DNA of 64,000 bases. Source: Thermodesulfobacteriota bacterium (GTDB taxonomy: Bacteria > Desulfobacterota > Desulfobacteria > Desulfobacterales > JAUWMJ01). The DNA lies in the NCBI GenBank assembly GCA_034189135.1, contig JAXHVO010000049.1, positions 1-64,000 on the forward strand. The letters run 5' to 3'. Below are positions 45,487-55,286 of the stretch, piece after piece. The notes beneath the pieces were generated by a model. That model saw only the letters and a program-made list of their open reading frames with translations, was not told the DNA's origin and made no database searches. The position numbers and the translations under genes were made by a program. How positions within the stretch are numbered: the first letter of the stretch is position 1; every line of letters begins with the position of its first letter.

Positions 45487-46665
45487 ATGTTTACATATGT
45501 AGACAATGAAAAATCAGCTAAAATCAAGGTTATTGGGGTCGGCGGAGCTGGAGGCAATGCCATTAACAACATGATTATGTCCAAGCTCCAGGGGGTGAAA
45601 TTTATTACAGCCAACACCGATGCACAGTCCCTTGAAATTTCAAATGCACCTGTCAAAATCCAGTTGGGGGAAGAACTCACTCAAGGGCTGGGGGCGGGCG
45701 CCAATCCAGAAATCGGGAGGGAAGCAGCCATCGAAAGCCGTGATGCCATCGCCAATGCGCTTGAAGGCAGCCACATGGTGTTTATCACAGCAGGATTCGG
45801 CGGCGGCACCGGCACCGGCGCTGCCCCGGTAATTGCAGAAATATGTAAAGATATTGGAGCACTGACAGTTGCCGTGGTGACGAAACCGTTTTCATTTGAA
45901 GGGAAAAAACGGGCAAAGCAGGCAGAAGAAGGGATAGATGCATTAAAGCTGGTTGTCGATACAGCCATTACCATTCCGAATGACAGGTTAAGAGGAGTGG
46001 CCTCAAAAAATGCAACCATGCTGGAAATGTTCAGGAAAGCGGACGAAGTTTTGCTCCATTCAGTTAAGGGGATCACCGATCTAATCATGATGCCGGGATT
46101 GGTAAATCTTGACTTTGCCGATGTAAAGACGACTATGTCCAAGGCCGGTATGGCTATTATGGGTATCGGAATTGCAAGTGGTGATGACCGTGCAACAATG
46201 GCCGCTGAACGTGCCATTTCTCATCCTCTTCTTGAAGATATCTCTATTTCGGGCGCACGCGGTGTTTTAATGAACATAACCAGCACCAGTGACTTGACGA
46301 TGGAAGAAATGACCGAAGCATCCGATCGGATATATAACGAAGTCGGAGATGATGCGGATATTATCTGGGGCGCGGTTGTGGAAGATAGCCTTGGCGATGA
46401 AATGAGGGTGACCGTCATTGCCACGGGAATCGGTTCTGAACCTGAGCTATCTCAAAACCACATGGAACTTGCACGCAAAGGTAAAGTCCGGGATATTACT
46501 CAGTCTGATCTACAGAATGCACAGAACCTAGATGTCCCTACCTTTATCCGCAGGCAGGAAGCGGTCGGCGAATCCGGAGGTGCAACATACAGGGGCCATA
46601 AAGGACTTGTCATCGATAACAACGATCTTGATGTGCCGACCTTTTTAAGAAGGAAAGCGGATTAA
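45487..46665 (+). CDS. ftsZ: Cell division protein FtsZ, with a doubled C-terminal peptide
   Basis: 392 residues. Tubulin-like GTPase that forms the division ring. GVGGAGGNAINNM near residue 17, GGGTGTGAAP near residue 105 and NNMIM/TANTDAQ strands are normal. The C-terminal conserved peptide that binds FtsA and other partners occurs twice: LDVPTFIRR at 348-356 and LDVPTFLRRKAD at 381-392, 33 residues apart. The GGGAGGTGGGG ribosome binding site is strong. A 263-base gap with repeats precedes it. Confidence 0.96.
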   Translation: MFTYVDNEKSAKIKVIGVGGAGGNAINNMIMSKLQGVKFITANTDAQSLEISNAPVKIQLGEELTQGLGAGANPEIGREAAIESRDAIANALEGSHMVFITAGFGGGTGTGAAPVIAEICKDIGALTVAVVTKPFSFEGKKRAKQAEEGIDALKLVVDTAITIPNDRLRGVASKNATMLEMFRKADEVLLHSVKGITDLIMMPGLVNLDFADVKTTMSKAGMAIMGIGIASGDDRATMAAERAISHPLLEDISISGARGVLMNITSTSDLTMEEMTEASDRIYNEVGDDADIIWGAVVEDSLGDEMRVTVIATGIGSEPELSQNHMELARKGKVRDITQSDLQNAQNLDVPTFIRRQEAVGESGGATYRGHKGLVIDNNDLDVPTFLRRKAD

Positions 46666-46753
46666 GGGCTAAAGCTGAGTGATTGATGATTGATTCATAT
46701 GGGCAAATAAGGTATCTTTACTCCAGAGATACTTAAAAAAATCATTATCACTG

Positions 46754-48490
46754 ATGGCTAAAAAAACACCTGAAAGATTTGTTGATACAGAGATCGGTAC
46801 AATACACAAAAACACCGGCGGACGTATCAAGGTAGCACTGGGTTATCCGAACAGATATCATGTCGGCATGTCGAATCTTGGCTTTCAAACAACCTATCGG
46901 CTGCTCAACGAAATTGAGCCGGTTGCTTGCGAAAGATTTTTCCAGCCGGAAAACGCCCGCCAGGCAACCGGCCGGATAACAACTATAGAATCCGGAATTC
47001 CGGTTTCTGAATTCGATATCATCGCTTTTTCCGTTTCATTTGAAAATGATTATCCAAATATTGCGGCCCTCCTCGCAAAGGCAGGTCTCCCGCTGCAATC
47101 GAATGACAGAGGAACCCCCCACCCCCTCGTCATTGCAGGGGGAGTCGCCTGCTTTTTAAATCCGGAACCCATTTCTGAATACATTGACCTCTTTCTCATC
47201 GGTGAAGCTGAAGAGATGCTCTTTGACTTTTTCGAGTTTTATCAGCCGGATACAAATAAGAAAATATGCCTTCAAACCATTGCCCAGAATGTGCCGGGCG
47301 CATATGTACCTGCATTTTACAAGCCTTCTTATAATAATGACGGTACCCTCGCCTCTGTTAAACCAGTCTGCGATGTTCCGGAAAAAATCACCCGTCCCTT
47401 TGTAAAAGATCTTTCTCATGAATCGACTTGCAGCACAATCATCACGCCGAACACAACCTTTGACAGTACTTTTTTAATCGAAGTCAGCAGGGGATGCCCG
47501 CATGGATGTCGTTTCTGCAGTGCCGGGTTTATATACAGACCGCCAAGATTCAGACCCATCGGGCTCCTTAAAGAAAATATGAATTGGGGAATGGCCATGA
47601 CCAATAAAATCGGTCTGGTCGGCGCTTCCGTATCAGACCTTCCGGGTATCGGAAAAATTTGCCAGCAGGCCCTGAAAAAGGATATCAGGATATCATTCAG
47701 CTCATTCAGAGCCGATGCACTGTCTTCCGAGCTTCTTTCGGTACTCAGTAAAAGTAAAATTAAAACCGCCACCATTGCCCCAGATGCCGGTTCTGAGCGT
47801 TTGCGCAAGGTAATTAACAAAGGAATTACTGAGGAAGATATTCTTGCAGCAACCGAAACCCTGGTTAAAAACGGCATTTTCAATTTAAAGCTATATTTCA
47901 TGGTAGGACTCCCCACTGAAACCATGGATGATGTCGATGAAATCATGGCACTGTGTAAAAAAATTAAACACCGGTTTTTAAAGTCCAGCCGGCCCCAAAA
48001 GCGTATGGGTGAAATAACAGTAAGCCTCAACTGTTTTGTCCCCAAACCCTTTACCCCCTTTCAGTGGTGCGCCATGGAGGAGGTCAGCACCCTGAAAAGG
48101 AAAATAAAAAAAATAAAAACCGGTTTAAAAAAAGTCGCCAATGTGCGTGTAAATGCAGATATCCCCCGCTGGGCCTATATTCAGGCGCTGCTTTCCCGTG
48201 GTGACCGGAAAGTGGCCCGTATTTTATATTTATTCCAAAAGACCGGCGCTAACTGGGCCCAAACACTCAAGGAATCACCTCTGAACCCGGATTTTTACGT
48301 TCTCAGAAAACGCTCTTTTGGCGAGCTTTTCCCCTGGGATTTTATTGACCATGGAATCAAAAAGAATTTTCTTAAAAAAGAGTATAAAAAAGGACTCCAA
48401 GCCGAAACATCGCCCCCCTGCCCCATGGAATCCTGCAACATCTGTGGAGTCTGCAATGAAAAAACACAAAAACCGTACCCGCCTATCTGA
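46754..48490 (+). CDS. Large radical SAM protein (TIGR03960-like, B12-binding N-domain)
   Basis: 578 residues. The N-terminal 200 residues resemble a cobalamin-binding-type Rossmann fold (NRYHVGMSNLGFQTTYRLL, LVIAGGVACFLNPEPI). The radical SAM core has CPHGCRFC (CX3CX2C) near residue 250. The C-terminus ends in a Cys cluster (CPMESCNICGVC), a possible extra metal site. Proteins of this type are widespread near rne/rng genes, fused or next to a DUF2344 partner; that partner is not adjacent here. The substrate is unknown. Confidence 0.82.
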   Translation: MAKKTPERFVDTEIGTIHKNTGGRIKVALGYPNRYHVGMSNLGFQTTYRLLNEIEPVACERFFQPENARQATGRITTIESGIPVSEFDIIAFSVSFENDYPNIAALLAKAGLPLQSNDRGTPHPLVIAGGVACFLNPEPISEYIDLFLIGEAEEMLFDFFEFYQPDTNKKICLQTIAQNVPGAYVPAFYKPSYNNDGTLASVKPVCDVPEKITRPFVKDLSHESTCSTIITPNTTFDSTFLIEVSRGCPHGCRFCSAGFIYRPPRFRPIGLLKENMNWGMAMTNKIGLVGASVSDLPGIGKICQQALKKDIRISFSSFRADALSSELLSVLSKSKIKTATIAPDAGSERLRKVINKGITEEDILAATETLVKNGIFNLKLYFMVGLPTETMDDVDEIMALCKKIKHRFLKSSRPQKRMGEITVSLNCFVPKPFTPFQWCAMEEVSTLKRKIKKIKTGLKKVANVRVNADIPRWAYIQALLSRGDRKVARILYLFQKTGANWAQTLKESPLNPDFYVLRKRSFGELFPWDFIDHGIKKNFLKKEYKKGLQAETSPPCPMESCNICGVCNEKTQKPYPPI

Positions 48491-48659
48491 TATACATTCC
48501 GGGCAACCTGAGCATAAATCTCACCCCTTTTAAAAAAAATCTAAAGAATTTCTAAAAATAGCCGAAAGTTAACCATAGAGGTATATATTTGAAAAAGATA
48601 TCAAAATATATCGGGCACTGTTATGGAGAAAAACCATCTTTATGATTTCTTATTTACGA

Positions 48660-48688
48660 GTTTTTCATCGCTTAAAACGGAATATATT
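48660..48688 (+). repeat. Dispersed 28-bp repeat, copy R3
   Basis: GTTTTTCATCGCTTAAAACG... matches the copy at 26089 at 28 of 29 positions. It lies in the 286-base gap between the radical SAM gene and the hybrid kinase; the rest of that gap holds no gene that I can support. Confidence 0.7.
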
Positions 48689-48776
48689 TAGATGAAACAG
48701 TATAAATATATCCACAATACAGTTTTTAAGCTGAGGCAACTCCAATTTGAGCGGTGAGTTGGTTGAGGAGACTAAG

Positions 48777-51700
48777 ATGACTATAGGGGACATAATTCAT
48801 CGATTTTTTGGCAAAAATATGATTGCTATTTGGCTGCGTAAGCAAAAACAAAAGATATTTACCCGGAGTGAACAAAAAGCCAAACAATACCTTGATATTG
48901 CCGGTGTAATCATTTTGGCCTTAGACATGGATGGAAATATCACCCTGATCAACGAACTCGGGCTAAAAGTCCTTGGCTATCGAAAGGAAGAAATGCTGGG
49001 GAAAAACTGGTTCAGGACCTGCCTGCCAGATCGAATTCAACAAGAGGTTTTAGATGTTCACCGTCAATTAATGCAGGGTGAGATAGCGCAGGCCGAATTC
49101 TACGAAAATATAATCCTAAGAAAGGATGGCGGCGAAAGAATCATTTCCTGGCACAACGCCGTTTCTCGAAATTCAAATGGTGAAATCACCGGCACGCTAA
49201 GCTCAGGAGAAGACATCACCAAGCGGAAGCAGGTGGAAAAGGCCCTGTTAGAAAGCGAAAAAAAATATCGAAGCATTTTTGAAAATGCCGTCGAAGGATT
49301 TTTCCAGAGCACACCGGAAGGTCGTTTTATCAATGTTAACCCAGCCTTTGCCAGGATGCTTGGTTATACATCTCCTGAAGAGCTCATTTCCGCCATTTCC
49401 GATATTGCAACACAGGTCTACACAGACCCTAAAGATCGAGACCGGTATCGGCAACTTCTTAAAGAGTCTGGATCCGTAGATATTTTCGAGTCCAAGGTCC
49501 AGCGTAAAGACGGTTCGCATATATGGGTATCCGAGAGTGCCCGCGCTATTTTTGATGAAAACGGCAAGATCGTCCGCTACGAAGGCAATATGAGTGACAT
49601 CACCAAGCGTAGAGAGGCCGAGATGGAGCTCAAAGAAATTAACGATCAGCTTGAACAGGCCATTGCAAGTGCAAACCAGATGGCGATGGAAGCTGAAATG
49701 GCAAATATGGCCAAGAGCGCGTTTTTGGCCAACATGAGCCATGAAATACGTACTCCTATGAACGGAATACTCGGCTTTGCAGATTTACTCCTTGAAGAAG
49801 AATTGTCCCTGGAGCAGCGGGAAGCTGCTGAAACCATAAAAAAGAGCGGTGAAAATCTTTTAAGTCTGATCAATAACATCCTCGATCTTTCCAAAGTGGA
49901 AAGCAAAAAAATAGAACTTGAAACCATTCCCTTTAACCTGGAAAGCCTGATACTTGATGTGGGTGAGCTGGTCAGAACAAATATCGGCGAAAAGCCTGTT
50001 GAAATAAACTGTCAAATTGGCGACATCCATACCAACCTGATGGGTGACCCCACCAGGTTAAGGCAAATCATCACCAATCTTACCGGAAATGCGATCAAAT
50101 TCACCCAAGAGGGAGAGATTGTAATCGGCGTCACCACCTCTAAAGAAGATGGCCAAGAAGTGACACTTACCTTTTATATAAGAGACACCGGTATAGGTAT
50201 TCCCCCCGATAAGGTGGAGACTATTTTCGAATCATTTACCCAAGCGGATGACAGCACCACCAGGGAATACGGAGGAACCGGCCTGGGACTGACCATTTCT
50301 AAAAAGTTTGCCGAATTGATGGGTGGCGAAATGTGGGTCGAAAGTCCGGCGGATTCTCAAACATCATGCGACAGTCATCCAGTCAATGTTGGTCCTGGTG
50401 GTGGCCCTGGAAGTGTTTTCTATTTCACCGCCGTATTTAAAAAAGATGTTCGAGCTTCAAAGCAGCCTGTGCCCCTTAACATTGATTCCCTTAAAGGAAA
50501 GTCGATACTTATTGTCGATGACAATGAAACCGCCCTTATGGTCGCAGCAGAAATAGTCAAAAGAGCAAAAATGGTGCCGGTATTAGCCAAGAGCGGCGAA
50601 GAAGCACTTGATCTCCTGAAAGAAAAGCCCTTGGTCAACGGGCATTCATCATCAGAAACACAAAAAGCAAATGACCATTACCCTGAAGCGGCTCTGATCG
50701 ATATTGCCCTGCCGGGTATATCCGGCCATGAACTGGCAAGTAAAATATCCGCACGAACCGGCGGCAAAACCAAGATGATCGCCCTGTCAGGCAATCTTTT
50801 TTCAGGTGCCTCGGCTGAATCTAAAAAGGCCGGCTTTTCCGGTTTTTTACCCAAACCTGTACGCCCAAAAATTTTGATGGATTTGATTAGAACAATTCTT
50901 GGCTCAGGAGAAAAACAGCCTCAAGATATTGTTACCCAACACAGCGTTAAGGAGGCTGTCTCCCACGATATAAGGATCCTCTATGCAGAAGATAATCAGG
51001 TCAACCAACTGCTGGGAAAAAAGATGTTCAAGCGTATGGGATATAATAACGTAGAAATCGTTCCTGACGGCCTTATAGCGGTAAATCGAGTCAAAGAAAA
51101 CAGCCATTATGACATTATCTTTATGGATCTGCAGATGCCGAATATGGGGGGTCTGGAAGCCACAGGCGCCATTAGAAAGTGGGAAACCAAGTCTAGCGAT
51201 GATCGTTCACCGCTTGCAGAACAAGGCGACAAACCATCAACTCATATACCGATTGTGGCACTTACCGCAAATGCCATGAAAGGAGATCGGGGGATGTGTA
51301 TTGAGGCCGGCATGGATGACTATATGACCAAGCCGTTTAAACGTGAAGATATTCAAGCAATGATCAGCAAGTGGGTTTCCAAAGTCAAAGCAGAGCCGCT
51401 GGTTCCTAAAAAAGCAAAAATACTCCTGGTTGAAGATGATGAGAAGATGCGAAATTCCATCATCCGTCTTCTGCGAAAAGAAATGCCGGCCACCACAGTA
51501 ATGACCGCCGAAGACGGCATCGATGCCTCCGCCAAACTGGGTAGTTTTGCGCCGGACCTAATACTTACAGATATTATGATGCCGCGCATGGATGGAGCGG
51601 AATTCGTCAGGTACGTCCGCAAAACCGACCGATACGCAAAAACAAAAATAATCGCATTGACCGTGCTGCATCAGGATGATTCACGGGTTTTGGATATTAT

Positions 51701-51785
51701 AGATGTCGGGGTTGAAAATGTCATTTATAAAACCAACACAAATGAGGATATTGTTTTAGCTCTAAAGAATGCTCTTGGGGCTTAA
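48777..51785 (+). CDS. Hybrid sensor kinase, PAS-PAS-HK-REC-REC-REC
   Basis: 1002 residues without a clear membrane span. Two PAS domains (about 35-150 and 155-275), a coiled coil, HisKA with His322 in SHEIRTPMNG, HATPase (RDTGIGIPPDKVE, GGTGLGLTISK), then three receivers: about 575-715 (Asp642 in LIDIALPG), about 730-870 (MDLQMPNMGG) and about 880-1000 (TDIMMPRMDG). All three keep the acidic pocket, phospho-Asp and Lys. I start at ATG 48777 because GAGGAG lies 7 bases upstream; the in-frame TTG at 48747 is weaker. It heads a signalling cassette with its own HPt partner. Confidence 0.9.
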   Translation: MTIGDIIHRFFGKNMIAIWLRKQKQKIFTRSEQKAKQYLDIAGVIILALDMDGNITLINELGLKVLGYRKEEMLGKNWFRTCLPDRIQQEVLDVHRQLMQGEIAQAEFYENIILRKDGGERIISWHNAVSRNSNGEITGTLSSGEDITKRKQVEKALLESEKKYRSIFENAVEGFFQSTPEGRFINVNPAFARMLGYTSPEELISAISDIATQVYTDPKDRDRYRQLLKESGSVDIFESKVQRKDGSHIWVSESARAIFDENGKIVRYEGNMSDITKRREAEMELKEINDQLEQAIASANQMAMEAEMANMAKSAFLANMSHEIRTPMNGILGFADLLLEEELSLEQREAAETIKKSGENLLSLINNILDLSKVESKKIELETIPFNLESLILDVGELVRTNIGEKPVEINCQIGDIHTNLMGDPTRLRQIITNLTGNAIKFTQEGEIVIGVTTSKEDGQEVTLTFYIRDTGIGIPPDKVETIFESFTQADDSTTREYGGTGLGLTISKKFAELMGGEMWVESPADSQTSCDSHPVNVGPGGGPGSVFYFTAVFKKDVRASKQPVPLNIDSLKGKSILIVDDNETALMVAAEIVKRAKMVPVLAKSGEEALDLLKEKPLVNGHSSSETQKANDHYPEAALIDIALPGISGHELASKISARTGGKTKMIALSGNLFSGASAESKKAGFSGFLPKPVRPKILMDLIRTILGSGEKQPQDIVTQHSVKEAVSHDIRILYAEDNQVNQLLGKKMFKRMGYNNVEIVPDGLIAVNRVKENSHYDIIFMDLQMPNMGGLEATGAIRKWETKSSDDRSPLAEQGDKPSTHIPIVALTANAMKGDRGMCIEAGMDDYMTKPFKREDIQAMISKWVSKVKAEPLVPKKAKILLVEDDEKMRNSIIRLLRKEMPATTVMTAEDGIDASAKLGSFAPDLILTDIMMPRMDGAEFVRYVRKTDRYAKTKIIALTVLHQDDSRVLDIIDVGVENVIYKTNTNEDIVLALKNALGA

Positions 51786-51823
51786 TCACTCAACCATTTA
51801 CTTAAATTAAGGGGACACAGACC

Positions 51824-52153
51824 ATGGAACTTGAAAAATTAGCAAAAAATCTGGGCCTTGATCAGGAGGACATCAGAGAACTATTTGAACTTTATGTAGA
51901 AACCACCACCACGGATCTTGCTGAACTAAAAGGAGCCATTGAAGCAAATGATGCACAGCTTGCTCATACAAGGGCCCATTCCATAAAAGGTGCATCAGGA
52001 AATCTCGGCCTCGATGAAATGTATGATCTGGCAAAACAGATTGATGACCGCGCACGAGTAAACTCTTTAGCTGGACTGGAGGAGCTGACACATACCCTGG
52101 AACAAAAATACAACCGCCTGGTAATCGAATTCAAAGAAATCGACCCACCATAA
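51824..52153 (+). CDS. HPt phosphotransfer protein
   Basis: 109 residues, one HPt four-helix domain with the phospho-accepting His52 in AHSIKGASGNLG. It would carry phosphate between receivers of the neighbouring proteins. It begins 38 bases after the hybrid kinase and 48 bases before the receiver-kinase, all on one strand. Confidence 0.88.
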   Translation: MELEKLAKNLGLDQEDIRELFELYVETTTTDLAELKGAIEANDAQLAHTRAHSIKGASGNLGLDEMYDLAKQIDDRARVNSLAGLEELTHTLEQKYNRLVIEFKEIDPP

Positions 52154-52201
52154 AGTTTTATTCTATTTATCTCATTTAACCGATATCGGAAAAGGTGAAT
52201 T

Positions 52202-53407
52202 ATGAAGATCCTTATCGTAGAAGATGATCCGGTTTCCCAAAAACTTTTGGAAAAAATAGTCTTGCGTGAAGGCTATGAAGCAATCCTGACAAATAACGGG
52301 AAAAGTGCATTCGAGATTGTTAAAAAAGAAGCGGTTGAAATGGTCATTACCGACTGGATGATGCCGAAAATGGATGGACTCAAATTATGCCGGGAGATCA
52401 GGCAAGCACACCTTTCCAGATATCTTTATGTTATTTTACTGACAGCCAAAGACCATCCTGAAGATGTCTTAGCAGCGCTTGATGCCGGTGCGGATGACTA
52501 TATGACAAAGCCGTTTAATCCTGATGAACTAAAAGCCAGGATACTTTCCGGTAAGCGTATTATCGAGCTGGAAGAGAGCCAGAAAAAGACCAACGCCCAA
52601 CTTCTCCAATCTGAAAAGATGGCTTCGGTGGGCCAGCTTGCCGCAGGTGTGGCCCATGAAATCAACAACCCAACCGGATTTGTAAGCAGTAACCTGAAAA
52701 CATTGACTGATTATCAACATGATCTTAACAACCTGTTAAAGCATTACAGAAAATTAGTTGTCGATTTAAAGGAAAGCCACCGGGAAAAGCTGTCTTCCAC
52801 CGTGGAAAAGCAATTAGAGCAGATTTCAAGCCTTGAAGATGGAGCTGATATCGATTTCATCCTGAAAGATATTATGGACCTGATTGGAGATTGCCGAGAA
52901 GGAACCGAGCGGATTAAAAAGATCGTCCATGACCTGAAAGACTTTGCTCATCCCGGGGAAGATAAAATTCAATCCGTAAATATAAATGATGGGATTGAAA
53001 CAACACTGAACGTGGTATGGAACGAGCTTAAATACAAGGCCACTGTTACTAAAAAATTCGGCAAGCTGCCCATGGTCAAATGCTATCCCCAGCAGCTTAA
53101 CCAGGTTTTTATGAATCTGTTGGTAAATGCTGCACAGGCCATAGAAAAGCAGGGACAAATCAGCATTTCGACCTGGGCCGATAACGGGTTTGTGGAAATA
53201 GAAATAAAAGATACCGGATCAGGGATTGACAAAAAACACCTTGGCAGGGTTTTCGATCCGTTTTTTACCACCAAGGATGTGGGTAAAGGAACGGGGCTGG
53301 GCTTAAACGTTGCATATAATATTATTAAAAAACATAACGGAACCATTGATGTGAAAAGCCAGGTGGGGAACGGGACTGTTTTTAGAATTAGAATGCCGGT
53401 TACCTGA
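52202..53407 (+). CDS. Receiver-histidine kinase (REC-HisKA-HATPase)
   Basis: 401 residues. N-terminal receiver (1-120) with acidic EDD, Asp51 in TDWMMPKMDG and Lys103 in TKPF; a coiled coil; HisKA with His152 in AAGVAHEINNPTGF; HATPase with DTGSGIDKKH and GTGLGLNVAYNI. A kinase whose input is a receiver can be switched on by phosphate from another kinase, so it can act as the second stage of the relay. AAAAGGTGA precedes the ATG. Confidence 0.9.
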   Translation: MKILIVEDDPVSQKLLEKIVLREGYEAILTNNGKSAFEIVKKEAVEMVITDWMMPKMDGLKLCREIRQAHLSRYLYVILLTAKDHPEDVLAALDAGADDYMTKPFNPDELKARILSGKRIIELEESQKKTNAQLLQSEKMASVGQLAAGVAHEINNPTGFVSSNLKTLTDYQHDLNNLLKHYRKLVVDLKESHREKLSSTVEKQLEQISSLEDGADIDFILKDIMDLIGDCREGTERIKKIVHDLKDFAHPGEDKIQSVNINDGIETTLNVVWNELKYKATVTKKFGKLPMVKCYPQQLNQVFMNLLVNAAQAIEKQGQISISTWADNGFVEIEIKDTGSGIDKKHLGRVFDPFFTTKDVGKGTGLGLNVAYNIIKKHNGTIDVKSQVGNGTVFRIRMPVT

Positions 53408-53434
53408 AGTAAAACATCGGCGAAAACCAATAAG

Positions 53435-54322
53435 ATGTATTTGGCCGAAAAGAAATTCATTATGGATTCTAAAGCAATCATGAAAAGGCTGGAGCGGATG
53501 GAAGATCTTCCAACCCTCCCACCCATCCTTATCAAGGTAAACCGTCTGCTGGAAGATGTTAACACCTCCGCCAAATCACTGAGTGACACCATAGGAAAAG
53601 ACCAGTCCATGGTGGTAAAAATATTAAGACTGGTTAATTCCGCTTTTTACGGCTTTAGGTCCAGGATAAGCGATATTTCCAATGCCGTGGTGCTGCTGGG
53701 ATTTAACACCATCAGAAACGCTGTGATCTCTGTTTCTATCATCAAACCGTTTAGCGGAAAAAATAACCTGGAGGGCTTTGATATAACCGAGTTCTGGAAA
53801 CATTCGATTGCGGTAGCCGTGACAAGCAAAAGACTTGCCGAAAAGTGCCGTATTGAATCTCCGGATAACTGCTTTGTTGCCGGCCTACTTCATGATATCG
53901 GCAAATTGGTTTTATCACAGCATTTTCCAGATCTTTTTGCCAGGATATGGATAACAGCTCAGAAAGAAAACCTCACCTTTTATGAAGCGGAAAAAAGGGA
54001 AATTTCGCTAAACCATCCCATAATAGGAAGCTTCCTGGCAAAAAGATGGCAGTTTCCGGATCACCTGGTTGACGCGGTTAAATGTCATCATGCGGTTCGA
54101 AAAGACGTTAGCAATTATGAGCTGCTTCTCATTGTTTACGGAGCCGATATGATTGTGAATCACTATGCAGTGACACCCGAAAAAACCATCGACATATCCG
54201 CTGTGCACCCTGATGCAGTTGAAATGCTGCAATTTTGCCTGAAAAACACCAGCGAGTGGTATGTCACGCTTAAAGAAGAAATCGAATCTGCTTGTCACTT
54301 TTTCCTTAAACAAGAGGAATAA
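53435..54322 (+). CDS. HDOD domain protein
   Basis: 295 residues. An HDOD domain fills residues 20-220: LPTLPPILIKVNRLLED, ILRLVNSAFYGF, and AGLLHDIGKLVLSQHF near residue 150. The HD-type residues are partly kept here (HDIGK). HDOD proteins are regulatory relatives of HD phosphohydrolases and often serve as outputs of two-component systems. An alternative start is the ATG at 53462. It sits within the kinase cassette. Confidence 0.83.
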   Translation: MYLAEKKFIMDSKAIMKRLERMEDLPTLPPILIKVNRLLEDVNTSAKSLSDTIGKDQSMVVKILRLVNSAFYGFRSRISDISNAVVLLGFNTIRNAVISVSIIKPFSGKNNLEGFDITEFWKHSIAVAVTSKRLAEKCRIESPDNCFVAGLLHDIGKLVLSQHFPDLFARIWITAQKENLTFYEAEKREISLNHPIIGSFLAKRWQFPDHLVDAVKCHHAVRKDVSNYELLLIVYGADMIVNHYAVTPEKTIDISAVHPDAVEMLQFCLKNTSEWYVTLKEEIESACHFFLKQEE

Positions 54323-54336
54323 ATAAGGCAATTACG

Positions 54337-55176
54337 GTGAATAAAATGAAACAGAATCGTCACACAGTACTATGTGTGGATGACGATAAGAACATCCTGC
54401 GATCATTAATACGCCTGTTAAGAAAAGAAAACTACAGGCTGTTAACCGCATCTTGTGGTGAAGAAGGGCTTAAAGTTCTGGAAAAAAATGAGGTCCACAT
54501 GGTCATATCCGACCAGAGGATGCCGAACATGAGCGGTACGGAATTTCTGGCTGCTTTAAAGGAAAAGTATCCTGATGTTCTAAGAATAATACTTTCCGGT
54601 TATACGGAGGTGGATTCCATTACTGAATCCATAAACAAGGGGCATATTTATAAATTCCTGTTAAAACCCTGGAACGATGAGAATTTAAAACTGGAAATCA
54701 AACAGGCCCTTGAACAGTACGATCTTATCCAGGCCAATAAGAAACTTCATGAAAAGGTGGTCCGGCAAAATAATGCACTAAAACAGATTAACCAAAACCT
54801 GGAAAAGCTGGTACTAGAAAGAACGAAAACCCTTGAAATTCAAAATCAGGCCCTGGAACTTTCCAGGGCAATACTTGAAGAACTACCTTTTCCGGTAATT
54901 GGTATCAGCGCAGAAGGTATGATTGCTTTGGCCAATAAAGCAACGATGGCCCTATCGTTCAACGGCGAACACATCAATGTCGGAGGGAGTCTAGCGGATT
55001 TTTTTTCAAATGAGGTGGAACGCACAGTGACCGAAGTGCTCACATCGGGTACACCCTGTTTAATTGAAGGATACCGGCTGGCCGAATTGACATGTGACAT
55101 TGATTTAATCCCCCTTTCCGGAAGATTTAGCGACAAGGGAATCATTCTTACCTTAAAGGAGTATGAGATAAAGTAG
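54337..55176 (+). CDS. Response regulator with coiled coil and PAS-like domain
   Basis: 279 residues. A receiver (8-125) with DDD, Asp59 in SDQRMPNMSG and a LKPW instead of the usual TKP motif, as in RpfG-type regulators; then a coiled coil (about 130-175) and a PAS-like domain (about 180-275). There is no DNA-binding or enzymatic output domain, so it probably works by protein contact. GTG 54337 is the first start; ATG 54346 is as likely. It is 14 bases after the HDOD gene. Confidence 0.82.
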   Translation: MNKMKQNRHTVLCVDDDKNILRSLIRLLRKENYRLLTASCGEEGLKVLEKNEVHMVISDQRMPNMSGTEFLAALKEKYPDVLRIILSGYTEVDSITESINKGHIYKFLLKPWNDENLKLEIKQALEQYDLIQANKKLHEKVVRQNNALKQINQNLEKLVLERTKTLEIQNQALELSRAILEELPFPVIGISAEGMIALANKATMALSFNGEHINVGGSLADFFSNEVERTVTEVLTSGTPCLIEGYRLAELTCDIDLIPLSGRFSDKGIILTLKEYEIK

Positions 55177-55286
55177 CTGTTCACGGCTTGAATTTTGAAA
55201 TTCGAAAGCAGCAATTGGTAGCACAAATTTCTAATTTCAACATTTGGTGCACGCTTAGGAAACTTCTAATAGTATAGGAGAAAATC

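Noticed and set aside
45681-46217. Long antisense frame inside ftsZ
   Set aside because: It is the codon-pattern shadow of ftsZ; no start signal or family.
47416-48045. Antisense 209-codon frame in the radical SAM gene
   Set aside because: Shadow of the radical SAM frame, which holds the CX3CX2C motif on the plus strand.
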